A DNA stretch of 32,488 nt from Deltaproteobacteria bacterium (GTDB taxonomy: Bacteria > Myxococcota > B64-G9): positions 1 through 32,488 of the forward strand of contig JAUXGL010000030.1 in NCBI GenBank assembly GCA_030622135.1, given 5' to 3'. Positions 13,878 to 21,648 of the stretch are shown here, piece by piece. The stretch's first letter is position 1; each line of letters starts with the position of its first letter. The notes beneath the pieces were generated by a model that was not told the DNA's origin, did not search any database, and saw nothing but the letters and a program-made list of their open reading frames with translations. Made by a program: the position numbers and the translations under genes.

Positions 13878-15388
13878 GGATCCTGCTGGGCATATCACTA
13901 TTGTGCTCAGAGCGGGATCTTTACGGTGGCACCCGCCGGCCGTACGGCGGTGTGCTCAAGGTTCCCGTCACCGGTGGAGTCGACACCGTCGATCCCGCCC
14001 GCGTATCGACGCTGGTAGAACTGGAGCTGGCCAGGCAGATCCATGACACGCTGTACCGCCAATCCGCCGATGATGTCCTGCAACCCAGCCTGGCCCAGGA
14101 CCTACCGCAGGAGTTTCGAGGAGGCCGGGAGTTGATCGTCCGTCTGCGGCCGGGGGCGATGTTCCATGACGGGTCTTCTGTCACCAGCGCAGACGTGCTG
14201 GCCTCGTGGAGGCGTTTGTTGCATCCAAAGACCGCATCTCCGCACTGGTGGTTGCTGGCGCCCGTTGAAGGTGCACTGGCTTTTCATCGGGGCCGGAGCA
14301 CGAAGATCTCCGGGCTCGAAAGGATTAACCGGCTGGCCTTCAGGATTCGCCTGTTGGCGCCCATTGCGGAGTTCGCAAGAGTTCTGGCGGCGGTTCCGAC
14401 CGCCCCGCTCCCGATGAAGTGGTTGGCCGGCAAGGAGAAGGGATCCTATCCCCCCGGAAGTGGTCCCTTCGTCTGGTCGGTTGCCGGCCAGGGAAGCGAA
14501 GAGATGGTTCTGGAAGCTTTCTTGGGCCACTCCCGGGGAAGACCCTACCTGAGCCGCGTGTCGTTGCTTGGCTATCCTTCCCCCCGGGCGGCCGGGCTGG
14601 CTTTCGAACTGGAAGAGGTGCACATGAGCCGCGTGCGGCCTTCCCGACGCTCGGGGTTTTACCACGGCGTAGCGGGGCCGCGGGTGCAGATGGTCTTCTT
14701 GGCCTTCAATCCAAAAAGGATCGAGAGGTTCCCCCGCGGTTTTCAAAAGGCGGTGGAGCAGGCCGTTGATCGCCAGGCGCTGGTGGACTACCTCATCGGA
14801 GATCAAGGATTGGCTACGGACGAAATCGTCATCCGGAAAACACCGGAGGGGTCGCCGGAGCCGCTGCGAGGAGATCCCCAGGCGGCCCAAGAGTATTTCA
14901 AGCGGCTCATGTTCCAGGAGAAGGGGGTTCCCCCGGTGCTGGAGTTCTTGGTGCATGCGGACCGGGTTTTGGAAAAAGCGGTGGCGGAGAGAATCCAGGT
15001 CAATCTGGTAGACATCGGCGTGGTGGTGTCGGTCGTTTCGGTGGATCGGAAAACGTTCGATGCTCGGGTAAACGCGGGGGGATATGATTTCTATCTGGCT
15101 CATCCGTTGGCGCAAACGACCGATCCGGAGCTTGGGTTGCTGGGTTTGGTGGCGATGGTGCTGGGGGACGCGGGGATCGAGGATCTGATGCGATCGCTGG
15201 AAAAGTTGCCGGTGAACGAAAACAGGAGCGCCATGGTGCGGGAGATGGCCAGGCGCTACCAGGTTCGCTTTTCCTGGATACCGCTGTTTCAGTACGCCCG
15301 GCAGATGTTCGTTCACGAGTCCGTGCAGGGATTAGTCCAGGACGCCACCGGCCTGACTGACTTTGCCCAGATCTGGCTGATCAGATAG
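13838..15388 (+). CDS. Family-5 extracellular solute-binding protein (oligopeptide-type), orphan
   Basis: The product is 516 residues from ATG 13838 (13841 is also possible); no clear Shine-Dalgarno precedes it. A signal peptide covers about residues 8-30. The SBP_bac_5 pattern is plain: GVLKVPVTGGVDTVDPARV, HDTLYRQSADDVLQPSLAQDL, a VRLRPGAMFHDGSSVTSADVLASWRRLL block, GSGPFVWSV, and a C-terminal lobe with FQKAVEQAVDRQALVDYL. Members bind peptides or other solutes in the periplasm and deliver them to an ABC permease. No permease or ATPase gene is adjacent, so the partner is elsewhere or the protein acts alone, perhaps with the sensor kinase that follows 11 nt downstream. The N-terminal residues MMTTAKIGKKWR derive from a dispersed repeat, which is unusual. 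Confidence 0.88.
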   Translation: MMTTAKIGKKWRIGILLGISLLCSERDLYGGTRRPYGGVLKVPVTGGVDTVDPARVSTLVELELARQIHDTLYRQSADDVLQPSLAQDLPQEFRGGRELIVRLRPGAMFHDGSSVTSADVLASWRRLLHPKTASPHWWLLAPVEGALAFHRGRSTKISGLERINRLAFRIRLLAPIAEFARVLAAVPTAPLPMKWLAGKEKGSYPPGSGPFVWSVAGQGSEEMVLEAFLGHSRGRPYLSRVSLLGYPSPRAAGLAFELEEVHMSRVRPSRRSGFYHGVAGPRVQMVFLAFNPKRIERFPRGFQKAVEQAVDRQALVDYLIGDQGLATDEIVIRKTPEGSPEPLRGDPQAAQEYFKRLMFQEKGVPPVLEFLVHADRVLEKAVAERIQVNLVDIGVVVSVVSVDRKTFDARVNAGGYDFYLAHPLAQTTDPELGLLGLVAMVLGDAGIEDLMRSLEKLPVNENRSAMVREMARRYQVRFSWIPLFQYARQMFVHESVQGLVQDATGLTDFAQIWLIR

Positions 15389-15399
15389 GAAGGTGTGGC

Positions 15400-17100
15400 G
15401 TGCGGCTATCGACTCGGTTGACGCTGGCCTTCTTGACGGTGGCCTTCGTGCCGGCCGGTGCCGTGTTGATGTTTACCTGGTCCAGCGTGGAGGAGCGATT
15501 TGTCGAGGAGTTCCAGGATCGTCTGGACGGAGTTGCCGAAGGAATTCGAGCCAACCTTTCAGAAATCGGTCAAGAGATTCAGCGAAAGGTTCGAGCCCTG
15601 TCCGAAAGCGATCCCATCGAACGCATTTTAGTAGACATGGTTCGGGGAAACCTCAACCGTCGGGCGTTGGTGCCCGAGGCCGGCAAATGGATGCAGGCGT
15701 GGGATCTACCTCTGTTGAGCCTGATGGATGGTGCCGGGACGGTTCTGTCCAGCGGCCACCTTCCCGCCAGGTCCGGCAGCCGGGATGAGGAATCGCTGGA
15801 GCTTGCCACAAGGCAAGAGATGCAGCCGGCGGTCCGAGAAGTCCAGGTGCTGCGCGGTGGTAAAATCGAGAACATCTTGGCCGTAGTAGTGGGGGGGCGG
15901 AAGAGCTTCAACCGCGAGGAAGTGCTGCTTGTCGGCGGCAAGCTGCTGGACGATAAATTCGTCACCGATCTGGAGAACCTATCCGGGGCGGAGATTCAGA
16001 TTGTGGATGTCCAGGACCGAGTCATCGTGGGCGGAGATGTGACCGGGAGTGACGATCGTCAGTCCTGGCAGGCACGTGATGGGGTGACTTACCGGCGCAT
16101 CGTTCTTCCTCCTGAGGCCGAGCAAGCATCGGCTTACCTGGTGGCCGGCATATCCGAAGGCAAGCTGAAGGCGGCCCAGCAGCGAATCCTTATCGCGTCG
16201 GTGGGGGCGGCGGCGGCGGGTGTCTTCATTTCATTGCTTCTAGGCCTTTTGATATCGAGAAAGATCCTGGGTCCGGTCAGCGCTCTGGTGAATGGTGCCC
16301 GGCGGCTGGCCAAGGGGGATCTGGAACATCGGGTGCCGTTGACGACCTCGGGTGAGATCGGGGAGTTGGTGGAGTCTTTCAATGGCATGGCGGACGATCT
16401 GGTGGTCTACCAGCGAAGGTTGGTTCGGGCCGAGCGGGTGGCCGCCTGGCGTGAAATCGCCCGGCGGATCGCCCACGAAATCAAGAATCCGTTGTCACCC
16501 ATCCAGATGTCAATCGAGTCTCTCAGAAAGGCTTATATTGCCGGCCATTCGGCCTTTGACGAGATCTTCGAGGAGTCCACGAAGGCTATCCTGGAAGAGG
16601 TGGCGGCGCTGAAAAAGATCGTCGGTGAGTTTTCCGAGTTTGCCCGTCTTCCTAAGCCCACCATGGTGGTACAGGCTTTGAACGCGGTGGTGGAGAGTAC
16701 GGTAAACCTGTACCGCAGCGAGCAAGGCGGAGAAAGACTCCGGTACCATCCCGGCGATGCGCTGCCTCCGGTGGCCATCGATCGGGAACAGATCGGTCGC
16801 GTGTTGGCGAACTTGCTCTCCAATGCTTTCTGGGCCATCGGTCAGGACGGGACCGTTCGGATCATCACCGCTCGGGGGGGTGATCGTTTGTTGCTGCGGG
16901 TGATAGACAACGGACGCGGCATGAGTCCCGAGGTGCTGGAGAAAGTGTTCACTCCGTACTTCACTACTCGGCAAGATGGTACCGGGCTCGGTCTGGCCAT
17001 TGTCCAGAGAGTTGTCGAGGATCACGGCGGCGCCATCGAGATAGAATCGTCCGATGGAAACGGAACGTCCGTTAGTATTTTTCTTCCGATCCCAGCCTGA
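15400..17100 (+). CDS. Membrane sensor histidine kinase, NtrY-like, with HAMP domain
   Basis: The product is 566 residues. It starts at GTG 15400 after AGGAAGGTG. Transmembrane helix 1 is at about 7-27, a periplasmic sensor domain runs from about 30 to 255, and helix 2 is at about 262-285. A HAMP domain follows (PVSALVNGARRLAKGDLEHRV). The phosphoacceptor is H359 in RIAHEIKNPLSPIQ. The ATPase domain has the N box NLLSNAFWAIG, the G1 box DNGRGMSP, FTPYFTTRQDGTGLGLAIV and a final DHGG. The layout is that of NtrY-type kinases, which usually act with sigma-54 activators of the NtrX/NtrC type. No response regulator lies next to it, so it is an orphan here. The preceding solute-binding gene may supply its ligand or signal; this is inference. 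Confidence 0.93.
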   Translation: MRLSTRLTLAFLTVAFVPAGAVLMFTWSSVEERFVEEFQDRLDGVAEGIRANLSEIGQEIQRKVRALSESDPIERILVDMVRGNLNRRALVPEAGKWMQAWDLPLLSLMDGAGTVLSSGHLPARSGSRDEESLELATRQEMQPAVREVQVLRGGKIENILAVVVGGRKSFNREEVLLVGGKLLDDKFVTDLENLSGAEIQIVDVQDRVIVGGDVTGSDDRQSWQARDGVTYRRIVLPPEAEQASAYLVAGISEGKLKAAQQRILIASVGAAAAGVFISLLLGLLISRKILGPVSALVNGARRLAKGDLEHRVPLTTSGEIGELVESFNGMADDLVVYQRRLVRAERVAAWREIARRIAHEIKNPLSPIQMSIESLRKAYIAGHSAFDEIFEESTKAILEEVAALKKIVGEFSEFARLPKPTMVVQALNAVVESTVNLYRSEQGGERLRYHPGDALPPVAIDREQIGRVLANLLSNAFWAIGQDGTVRIITARGGDRLLLRVIDNGRGMSPEVLEKVFTPYFTTRQDGTGLGLAIVQRVVEDHGGAIEIESSDGNGTSVSIFLPIPA

Positions 17101-17129
17101 AAATTATTTCATTTTTACGACGTTTTTTT

Positions 17130-17158
17130 TTGGTCTTCGGTAAAGAATTTGCTATTAT
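17130..17158 (+). promoter_or_regulatory. Possible promoter of the lysine-rich gene
   Basis: TTGGTC (17130-17135) and TATTAT (17153-17158) are 17 bp apart in a markedly AT-rich stretch. The -10 box is good and the -35 box is weak. Confidence 0.4.
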
Positions 17159-17209
17159 TTATTTTGTCACGAAGACGGTGGATCACCCATTATCCCAAGG
17201 AGGCCAACC

Positions 17210-17392
17210 ATGGCGAAGAAGAAGGCGGCCAAGAAGAAGGTAGTGAAGAAGAAGGTAGTGAAGAAGAAGGTGGCCAAGAAGAAGCCGGCCAAGAAGAAGG
17301 TGGTGAAGAAGAAGGTGGCCAAGAAGAAACCGGCCAAGAAGAAGGTGGTGAAGAAGAAGGTGGCCAAGAAGAAGCCGGCCAAGAAGAAATAG
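17210..17392 (+). CDS. Histone-H1-like lysine-pentad protein, 60 residues
   Basis: The ATG follows AAGGAGG by 6 nt, and a strong terminator lies downstream, so this is a self-contained gene. After MA the whole protein consists of KKKxx pentads (xx = AA, VV, VA or PA), with KKKVA-KKKPA-KKKVV as a 15-residue higher-order unit repeated three times (45 nt in DNA). It is like the C-terminal tails of bacterial histone-H1-like and AlgP-like proteins, which bind DNA without sequence specificity and compact the chromosome. There is no globular domain. Repeat number probably varies between strains because the DNA is a tandem repeat. The other reading frames through the repeat give Glu/Gly or Pro/Ser-rich translations and are not genes. 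Confidence 0.85.
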   Translation: MAKKKAAKKKVVKKKVVKKKVAKKKPAKKKVVKKKVAKKKPAKKKVVKKKVAKKKPAKKK

Positions 17393-17481
17393 CAGCGACT
17401 GAATGTGGTTGGGCCACAGGCTTTAAGCCACGAGGGCAGGAGACTACAAGAAGGCCACATAAACCAAGATGGTTGGCCCAT

Positions 17482-17514
17482 ACTAAAGCCGGCCCTAGCG
17501 GGGCTGGCTTTAGT
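17482..17514 (+). terminator. Terminator of the lysine-rich gene
   Basis: ACTAAAGCCGGCCC pairs with GGGCTGGCTTTAGT over 14 bp (one G-T pair) around a TAGCG loop. It is followed by GTTTAAATAAA, only a weak T-run. The stem is one of the strongest in the window. Confidence 0.75.
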
Positions 17515-17610
17515 GTTTAAATAAACAGCCTACAGATGCCCCCAAGATGTCCTGAGCAGTTACAAAACTTCTTGCAGTTCCTGCATCGATTTGTAAGATG
17601 GAGTCGTATT

Positions 17611-17644
17611 TCGCACGCTGAAATCGGTGAGAAATAGCGGTTAG
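17611..17644 (+). repeat. Repeat B, copy 3 (partial)
   Basis: It contains GCTGAAATCGGTGAGAAATA followed by GCGGTTAG. These 28 nt are repeated exactly at 17668-17695. Confidence 0.75.
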
Positions 17645-17695
17645 CCCTCTGCGAAACGAGGACTACCGCTGAAATCGGTGAGAAATAGCGGTTAG
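17645..17695 (+). repeat. Repeat B, copy 4
   Basis: GCGAAACGAGGACTACCGCT leads into the same 28-nt block as copy 3. ACCGCT and AGCGGT form a 6-bp stem around a 16-nt loop. It ends 22 nt before the next start codon. Confidence 0.75.
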
Positions 17696-17717
17696 CAGTA
17701 AAAAGCGAAAGGGTGTC

Positions 17718-18578
17718 ATGCGACGCGTTCTTATGCTGGTAGTCACGGTATGGTTGGCGCCTGGCCACGTCGCCGCTGGAGAGAAGATCCCCTGGGACAA
17801 GATTCCAGACCTGAGTGTTTCCCAGTTCAGGGCCGAGTTCGTCTCCCAGGTGGCTAAAAAGCTTGAGGAGATTAAGTGTTACGGGAGGTGCTCGGAGTCG
17901 GTGGCGGCTTGCCTGCGGAAGAATCCTTCCCATGCCACCGCGGTTCGTCTGGCCCGCGACACTTTCTACCTCATGGCCGGAAAGAAGGGGCCGGAGGAGA
18001 TCCTGAAATGGGTGGAGGCGCGCAAGAAGATGGCCCACCCTGAATGGACCCACAGCTTCAATCTAGACGGAGTAGTTCCGTTGGGTAAGAAGGACGCACT
18101 GGTGGTCATCGTGGAGTTCTCGGATTTTCGTTGTCCGTTTTGTGCCAAGGTGGCCCCGGTTCTGGAGCAGGTTGTCTTGGAGTCTGGAGGCAAGGCGCGC
18201 TTGTACTTCAAGCAATTTCCCATCAAGGGCCGTCCCCAGTCCCTTCAGGCGTCCAAGGCTAGCGTGGCCGCGCAGGCGTTCGGGAAGTTCTGGGAGTATT
18301 GCCGGCTGCTCTTCGAGAACCGGTCCGATCTCTCGAACGAGACACTGCTGGCGCTGGCCAAGAAGACCGGGATGGATTCCGGGAAGTTTATAGAGGAGTT
18401 GGCACGTGAGGAAGTGCTCAACCGGGTAGCCGACGAGAAGATGGAAGGACTACGTGCCCGTATCCAAGGTACACCGACGGTGTTCATCAACGGCAAAGAG
18501 GTTGTTCTCACTCCCACCCACGAGCTCTTGAAAGACCGGATCCAAGAGGAGTTGGATATCCTGAATGAAAGGGATTGA
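17718..18578 (+). CDS. Periplasmic DsbA/thioredoxin-fold thiol oxidoreductase with CPFC motif
   Basis: The product is 286 residues. It starts after AAAGGG. A signal peptide covers about residues 1-21. Residues 30-110 form an N-terminal helical domain with three cysteines in CYGRCSESVAACL. The thioredoxin-like domain starts near 118, with VIVEFSDFRCPFCAKV (active site C139-P-F-C142). An inserted helical region follows, then the cis-proline loop GTPTVFINGKEV near 254-265. This is the layout of the DsbA-family proteins common in Deltaproteobacteria (Thioredoxin_4 type). It would form, reduce or shuffle disulfides outside the inner membrane. No DsbB partner is seen. It converges with the next gene. 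Confidence 0.88.
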   Translation: MRRVLMLVVTVWLAPGHVAAGEKIPWDKIPDLSVSQFRAEFVSQVAKKLEEIKCYGRCSESVAACLRKNPSHATAVRLARDTFYLMAGKKGPEEILKWVEARKKMAHPEWTHSFNLDGVVPLGKKDALVVIVEFSDFRCPFCAKVAPVLEQVVLESGGKARLYFKQFPIKGRPQSLQASKASVAAQAFGKFWEYCRLLFENRSDLSNETLLALAKKTGMDSGKFIEELAREEVLNRVADEKMEGLRARIQGTPTVFINGKEVVLTPTHELLKDRIQEELDILNERD

Positions 18579-18623
18579 GCGTTTCTCCTCGCGTTGGTGA
18601 TGGTCTGACTGCGGGAGAAGCGC
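18579..18623. terminator. Hairpin between convergent genes
   Basis: GCGTTTCTCC (18579-18588) pairs with GGAGAAGCGC (18614-18623) over 10 bp (one G-T pair) with a 25-nt loop. It lies between the stops of convergent genes and could serve both strands. Confidence 0.4.
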
Positions 18624-18638
18624 AAACAGAGGGGGGTT

Positions 18639-20651
18639 CTACTTGACCGGAGTGGCTCTCAAGGCGGCCTTGCCGTTTTTTACGTACACCTGGAACTTTA
18701 CCGAGCGGCACTTGTAGCGGACTTTGAGGTCGGCTGTGTTCTTGCGCAGCTTCTGAGCAAAACGGTCGAAGGTAAGCCCCGCCGTGGGCTCGCCACATTG
18801 CTTCTTGGTGCCGACGAACTGATCGAACACTTCCTTGAAATGGGCCTCCTCACCCGCCGGTTTCGCCGGTGGCGGAGGCATGACCGGTGTCGCCGGCATG
18901 ACCGGCGCCGGTGGCTTGGGTATAATCGATGGCTTGGCTGCGGCGGTTTCCGCCTCAGCCGCGTTGGTGGAAAGCTTGAGCAGCAGCTCGTCGGGAACCT
19001 GTGCAATCACCGTGGCGTCCGGCTTGTAATCGGATGAGGTGATCTGTTCGTTCTCGATGCTTTCGTCCAGGCTTGGTATTGCCGGCGTTGCCGGGGGAGG
19101 GGTCGGGCGTGCCTGAGCCAGTATCGCGGGTTCGACCTCCCGGGTGGCATCCTGATCGTCGAAGATTCCGGCGAGGTCGCTGGGCACATTCACTCGCGGC
19201 CCTCCGTCGGCGGGGGGGTGTGCGGCCGGGGACGGCTCCGGACTTAGACTTAAAGCCGGCTCCTCTTTGGGCGCTTCCAGTTGCGGCGCTTCTTCAGGTT
19301 TACCCAGAGGTGCTGCTTCGCTTCCGCGGTTTGCCGCGTTTTTCAGCGGCCCTATTCCTTCAAGGGTGTGGTGCCCTTCGGTAGGCTCCGGATTCGCGGG
19401 GGGAACGGCTTCTTTCGGTTCCGGTTGCTTCTCTCCGGCGAGCAGGCTTTCGAAATCCAGCGTGCCGCTTGCGCCGGCATCTGTCGGAGTGGGCTCGGTG
19501 GGCTTGCCCAGGATATCGGAGACGGATTCCGGCGATATGGCCGCGGGTGCCCGGGTACCGCTGGTAAACAGCTTGGCGATGTTGCCCGCCAGATCCCTGT
19601 ATACACCCGAGTAGCTTTCCACGCCCAGGGTGGATGCGCTTCCGTCCGCCAGCATGGTGATCGCATCCCGCAAGCGCTCCGCTTCCTTGCCGGTGGCGGG
19701 CTTGCCGCAAAGCAGCAGGCCAATCAGGAGCCCGAAGACCAGGAGTGCGCCGATGCCGATGAACAGCGTCTGCTGGGCTTTGGCGAACGGTGTCAGCATG
19801 TCCGCGAGCGGCAGAATCGCCGAGGCATGCAGGCCGTCCGTGCTGCTGGGCAGTTGGACGGGTCGGGCCGCAAAGCCGGTGTCCTTGGGGCTTATGAACA
19901 GGGGCGCGGCCGCCGACGGATCCGCAAACCGGACGATATCGCTGGAGTCGAGTTGGGACAGCAACGGTTTCAGGGCTTTTGCGGAAACCGTGGATGTCAC
20001 CGTCTGCTTGCGCAGGAAGATGGCTGCCTGAAGCCCCGATCTGGCCGTGTACTCCTTCAAGATGTCCGTACCGAAAGCGTTCATGGACAGGAGGCATCCG
20101 GACACGTTACCCCGGGTATTCAAGATGGGAGTTGCCGCCATGGCGAAGGGAGGTTGGCCCTTATTCAACTCGTAGAAGCCGTCCCGGGAGACGCCGCTTA
20201 GGCATTCCGTTACGATGGGCAAACCCTTCAGGCTTTCACCATACTTGCTCTGGTCCGGTAGCTTGGCCAGCACTCGCCCCTCGAGTGAGAGTACCGAGAG
20301 GTTTGCGGTTTTGAGCTTTTTCTGCAGATTCTCCAACACCGGGACCAGTCTTTCGTGGGAGCTCTTCAGGACGTTTTGCAGCGCCTCGGGAGACAGGTTT
20401 GCGGTGGAAGCGGGAGCCTGGGCCAGGGGAGTTGCCAAATTTTCGTTTTTGCATTCTCTGGAGAGCTTCTCGATTTCTTCAAAAGCTCTCATCCGCAAGA
20501 AGTCGACCAGGCCTTTGTCCGCGCCACCGAGCCGGGCTTCGATCTGGTTTTGGATCTGGGTCATGTAGAAGCTGTTCAGCCCGAAGATGGCCCCTGCTCC
20601 GCCCCCTCCCACCAGTAGTACGACGATGATGACTATCTTGATTTTTGACAT
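18639..20651 (-). CDS. Two-pass membrane protein with periplasmic sensor-like domain and Pro-rich cytoplasmic part
   Basis: The product is 670 residues. The start follows AAGGAGAGG. A first transmembrane helix (about 4-27) is followed by an extracytoplasmic region of about 240 residues. Its second half resembles a Cache-like sensor (LSLEGRVLAKLPDQSKYG, then FAMAATPILNTRGNVSGCLL). A second helix lies near 286-308 (LFIGIGALLVFGLLIGLLLC). The next 280 residues are Pro/Glu/Ala-rich and disordered. The last 65 residues form a compact domain with KKQCGEPTAGLTFDRFAQKL and FQVYVKNGKAALRATPV, which resembles the C-terminal domain I know from myxobacterial proteins such as MXAN_5187. Its role is unknown. 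It is 36 nt downstream of the cupredoxin-like gene, in the same direction. Confidence 0.85.
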   Translation of the reverse strand: MSKIKIVIIVVLLVGGGGAGAIFGLNSFYMTQIQNQIEARLGGADKGLVDFLRMRAFEEIEKLSRECKNENLATPLAQAPASTANLSPEALQNVLKSSHERLVPVLENLQKKLKTANLSVLSLEGRVLAKLPDQSKYGESLKGLPIVTECLSGVSRDGFYELNKGQPPFAMAATPILNTRGNVSGCLLSMNAFGTDILKEYTARSGLQAAIFLRKQTVTSTVSAKALKPLLSQLDSSDIVRFADPSAAAPLFISPKDTGFAARPVQLPSSTDGLHASAILPLADMLTPFAKAQQTLFIGIGALLVFGLLIGLLLCGKPATGKEAERLRDAITMLADGSASTLGVESYSGVYRDLAGNIAKLFTSGTRAPAAISPESVSDILGKPTEPTPTDAGASGTLDFESLLAGEKQPEPKEAVPPANPEPTEGHHTLEGIGPLKNAANRGSEAAPLGKPEEAPQLEAPKEEPALSLSPEPSPAAHPPADGGPRVNVPSDLAGIFDDQDATREVEPAILAQARPTPPPATPAIPSLDESIENEQITSSDYKPDATVIAQVPDELLLKLSTNAAEAETAAAKPSIIPKPPAPVMPATPVMPPPPAKPAGEEAHFKEVFDQFVGTKKQCGEPTAGLTFDRFAQKLRKNTADLKVRYKCRSVKFQVYVKNGKAALRATPVK

Positions 20652-20687
20652 GGACTATCCTCTCCTTGTCCCTGCGTCACTGGGGGA

Positions 20688-21584
20688 TCACTCTTCCTCG
20701 ATCTCGATTTCCGGTTCCACGTCCTTGAAGGTCGGCTCGTCCATATCTTCTGCGTTTTCCTTCTCGGGGGGCGGCTTCGGCGGTTTTTGCATTCCCGGTT
20801 TTTCACGGGGCTTCACCGGAGGAGGTTTTTTAAAAGGGGGCTTCGATGGTTTTTGCCGTTCCGGTTCTACGCGGGGTTTCTCCGGGGGTGGTTTGTCTTC
20901 GGGTGGCGATGCCTCTCCTGGCGGAGGTAGTGCTTTGGTCACCTGAGGTCCGAGCTTCACCTGCGTCAATCCGCTTTCGGGCACCTTCACTTCGCCAGTC
21001 CAGCGCCACTTCCCCCGGGCGAAGATCTTGCCTCGGTAGGTCCCCGGGGGGGCTTTCTGGAAAGAGAAATTGCCCGAGGCTCCCACCTCCGTGTGCAGGG
21101 GACTGGAAACCACCAGGATTCTGGCGTGCATGAAGGGGAACTGGTGACAACGAATCTCGACGATGCCCTCCGAGAGGAGACGTTGCTCATGGTTGGCCCC
21201 GGTTTTTAAATCGGAAAACTGGAATCCGTTGGGGCCTTCCGCCGAGCATGAGTAGATCTGGGGGCTTTGGTTCTTGAAGGTCACCGTGGATCCCACGGGC
21301 ACCACGATCAGGGGAGGTTGAATTTCGTATCCCTCCAGCCGGATCTCGGTCCGGGGTTTCTTGGCGGATTTGAAAAGGTTAGCCTGCTTGCCCTCCAGGA
21401 TTACGATCATCTGCCCCCAGCCGGTGGCCGGTTTCAGCCCGGAACCTAGGCGCCATAGGCAGGCGTCGCGGTATTTTGGTGCTGAGGGAGGAGGTTTTCC
21501 GGGGGTTACGGTTCCCCACACCGTACCGGCCGAGGCCTGTCCGATGGTCAGAAAAATCGATACAAAAACCAGTAAATGTCGCAT
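20688..21584 (-). CDS. Exported cupredoxin-like protein with Pro/Lys-rich tail
   Basis: The product is 298 residues. The ATG at 21584 is chosen because GGAG lies before it, a promoter lies just upstream, and a signal peptide then starts the protein (1-19, ending ASAG). Residues 20-200 resemble the plastocyanin-like proteins with a carboxypeptidase-regulatory tail: PPLIVVPVGSTVTFKNQSP, then EIRCHQFPFMHARILVV, then GNFSFQKAPPGTYRGKI. In that family the copper site is His, Cys, His, Met. Here the first His is absent (QIYSC) and the usual CxxHxxM reads C-H-Q-F-P-F-M, so metal binding is doubtful. The last 90 residues are Pro/Lys-rich and end in an acidic stretch. It is first in a two-gene unit with the Pro-rich membrane protein. 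Confidence 0.82.
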   Translation of the reverse strand: MRHLLVFVSIFLTIGQASAGTVWGTVTPGKPPPSAPKYRDACLWRLGSGLKPATGWGQMIVILEGKQANLFKSAKKPRTEIRLEGYEIQPPLIVVPVGSTVTFKNQSPQIYSCSAEGPNGFQFSDLKTGANHEQRLLSEGIVEIRCHQFPFMHARILVVSSPLHTEVGASGNFSFQKAPPGTYRGKIFARGKWRWTGEVKVPESGLTQVKLGPQVTKALPPPGEASPPEDKPPPEKPRVEPERQKPSKPPFKKPPPVKPREKPGMQKPPKPPPEKENAEDMDEPTFKDVEPEIEIEEE

Positions 21585-21603
21585 GGAATCACTCCGGACG
21601 ATT

Positions 21604-21632
21604 ACCATAGGATATTCCCTTTTGAATGTCAA
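21604..21632 (-). promoter_or_regulatory. Sigma-70 promoter of the cupredoxin-like gene
   Basis: On the minus strand TTGACA (21632-21627) and TATGGT (21609-21604) are spaced by 17 bp. The -35 is perfect and the -10 matches four of six. Confidence 0.55.
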
Positions 21633-21648
21633 GTGTTGATAAAGACGG

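Larger units (their letters stand above)
17393..17717. other. Intergenic stretch without a gene
   Basis: It contains the terminator hairpin of the lysine-rich gene, a weak promoter-like pair (TTGCAG at 17572 and TAAGAT at 17594, 16 bp apart) and two tandem copies of repeat B. I see no coding capacity. Confidence 0.7.

Noticed and set aside
14102-15316. A 404-codon antisense frame to the solute-binding protein
   Set aside because: The sense strand matches a known family; the antisense product is His/Arg/Pro-rich with no motif.
17149-17520. A longer frame through the lysine gene giving Glu/Gly/Gln repeats
   Set aside because: It is a frame shadow of the tandem repeat, has no Shine-Dalgarno, and runs through the terminator hairpin.
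17617-17695. Two exact 28-nt direct repeats with a 23-nt spacer, CRISPR-like
   Set aside because: There are only two units, the spacer is itself part of the repeat B family found at other sites, and no cas gene is near.
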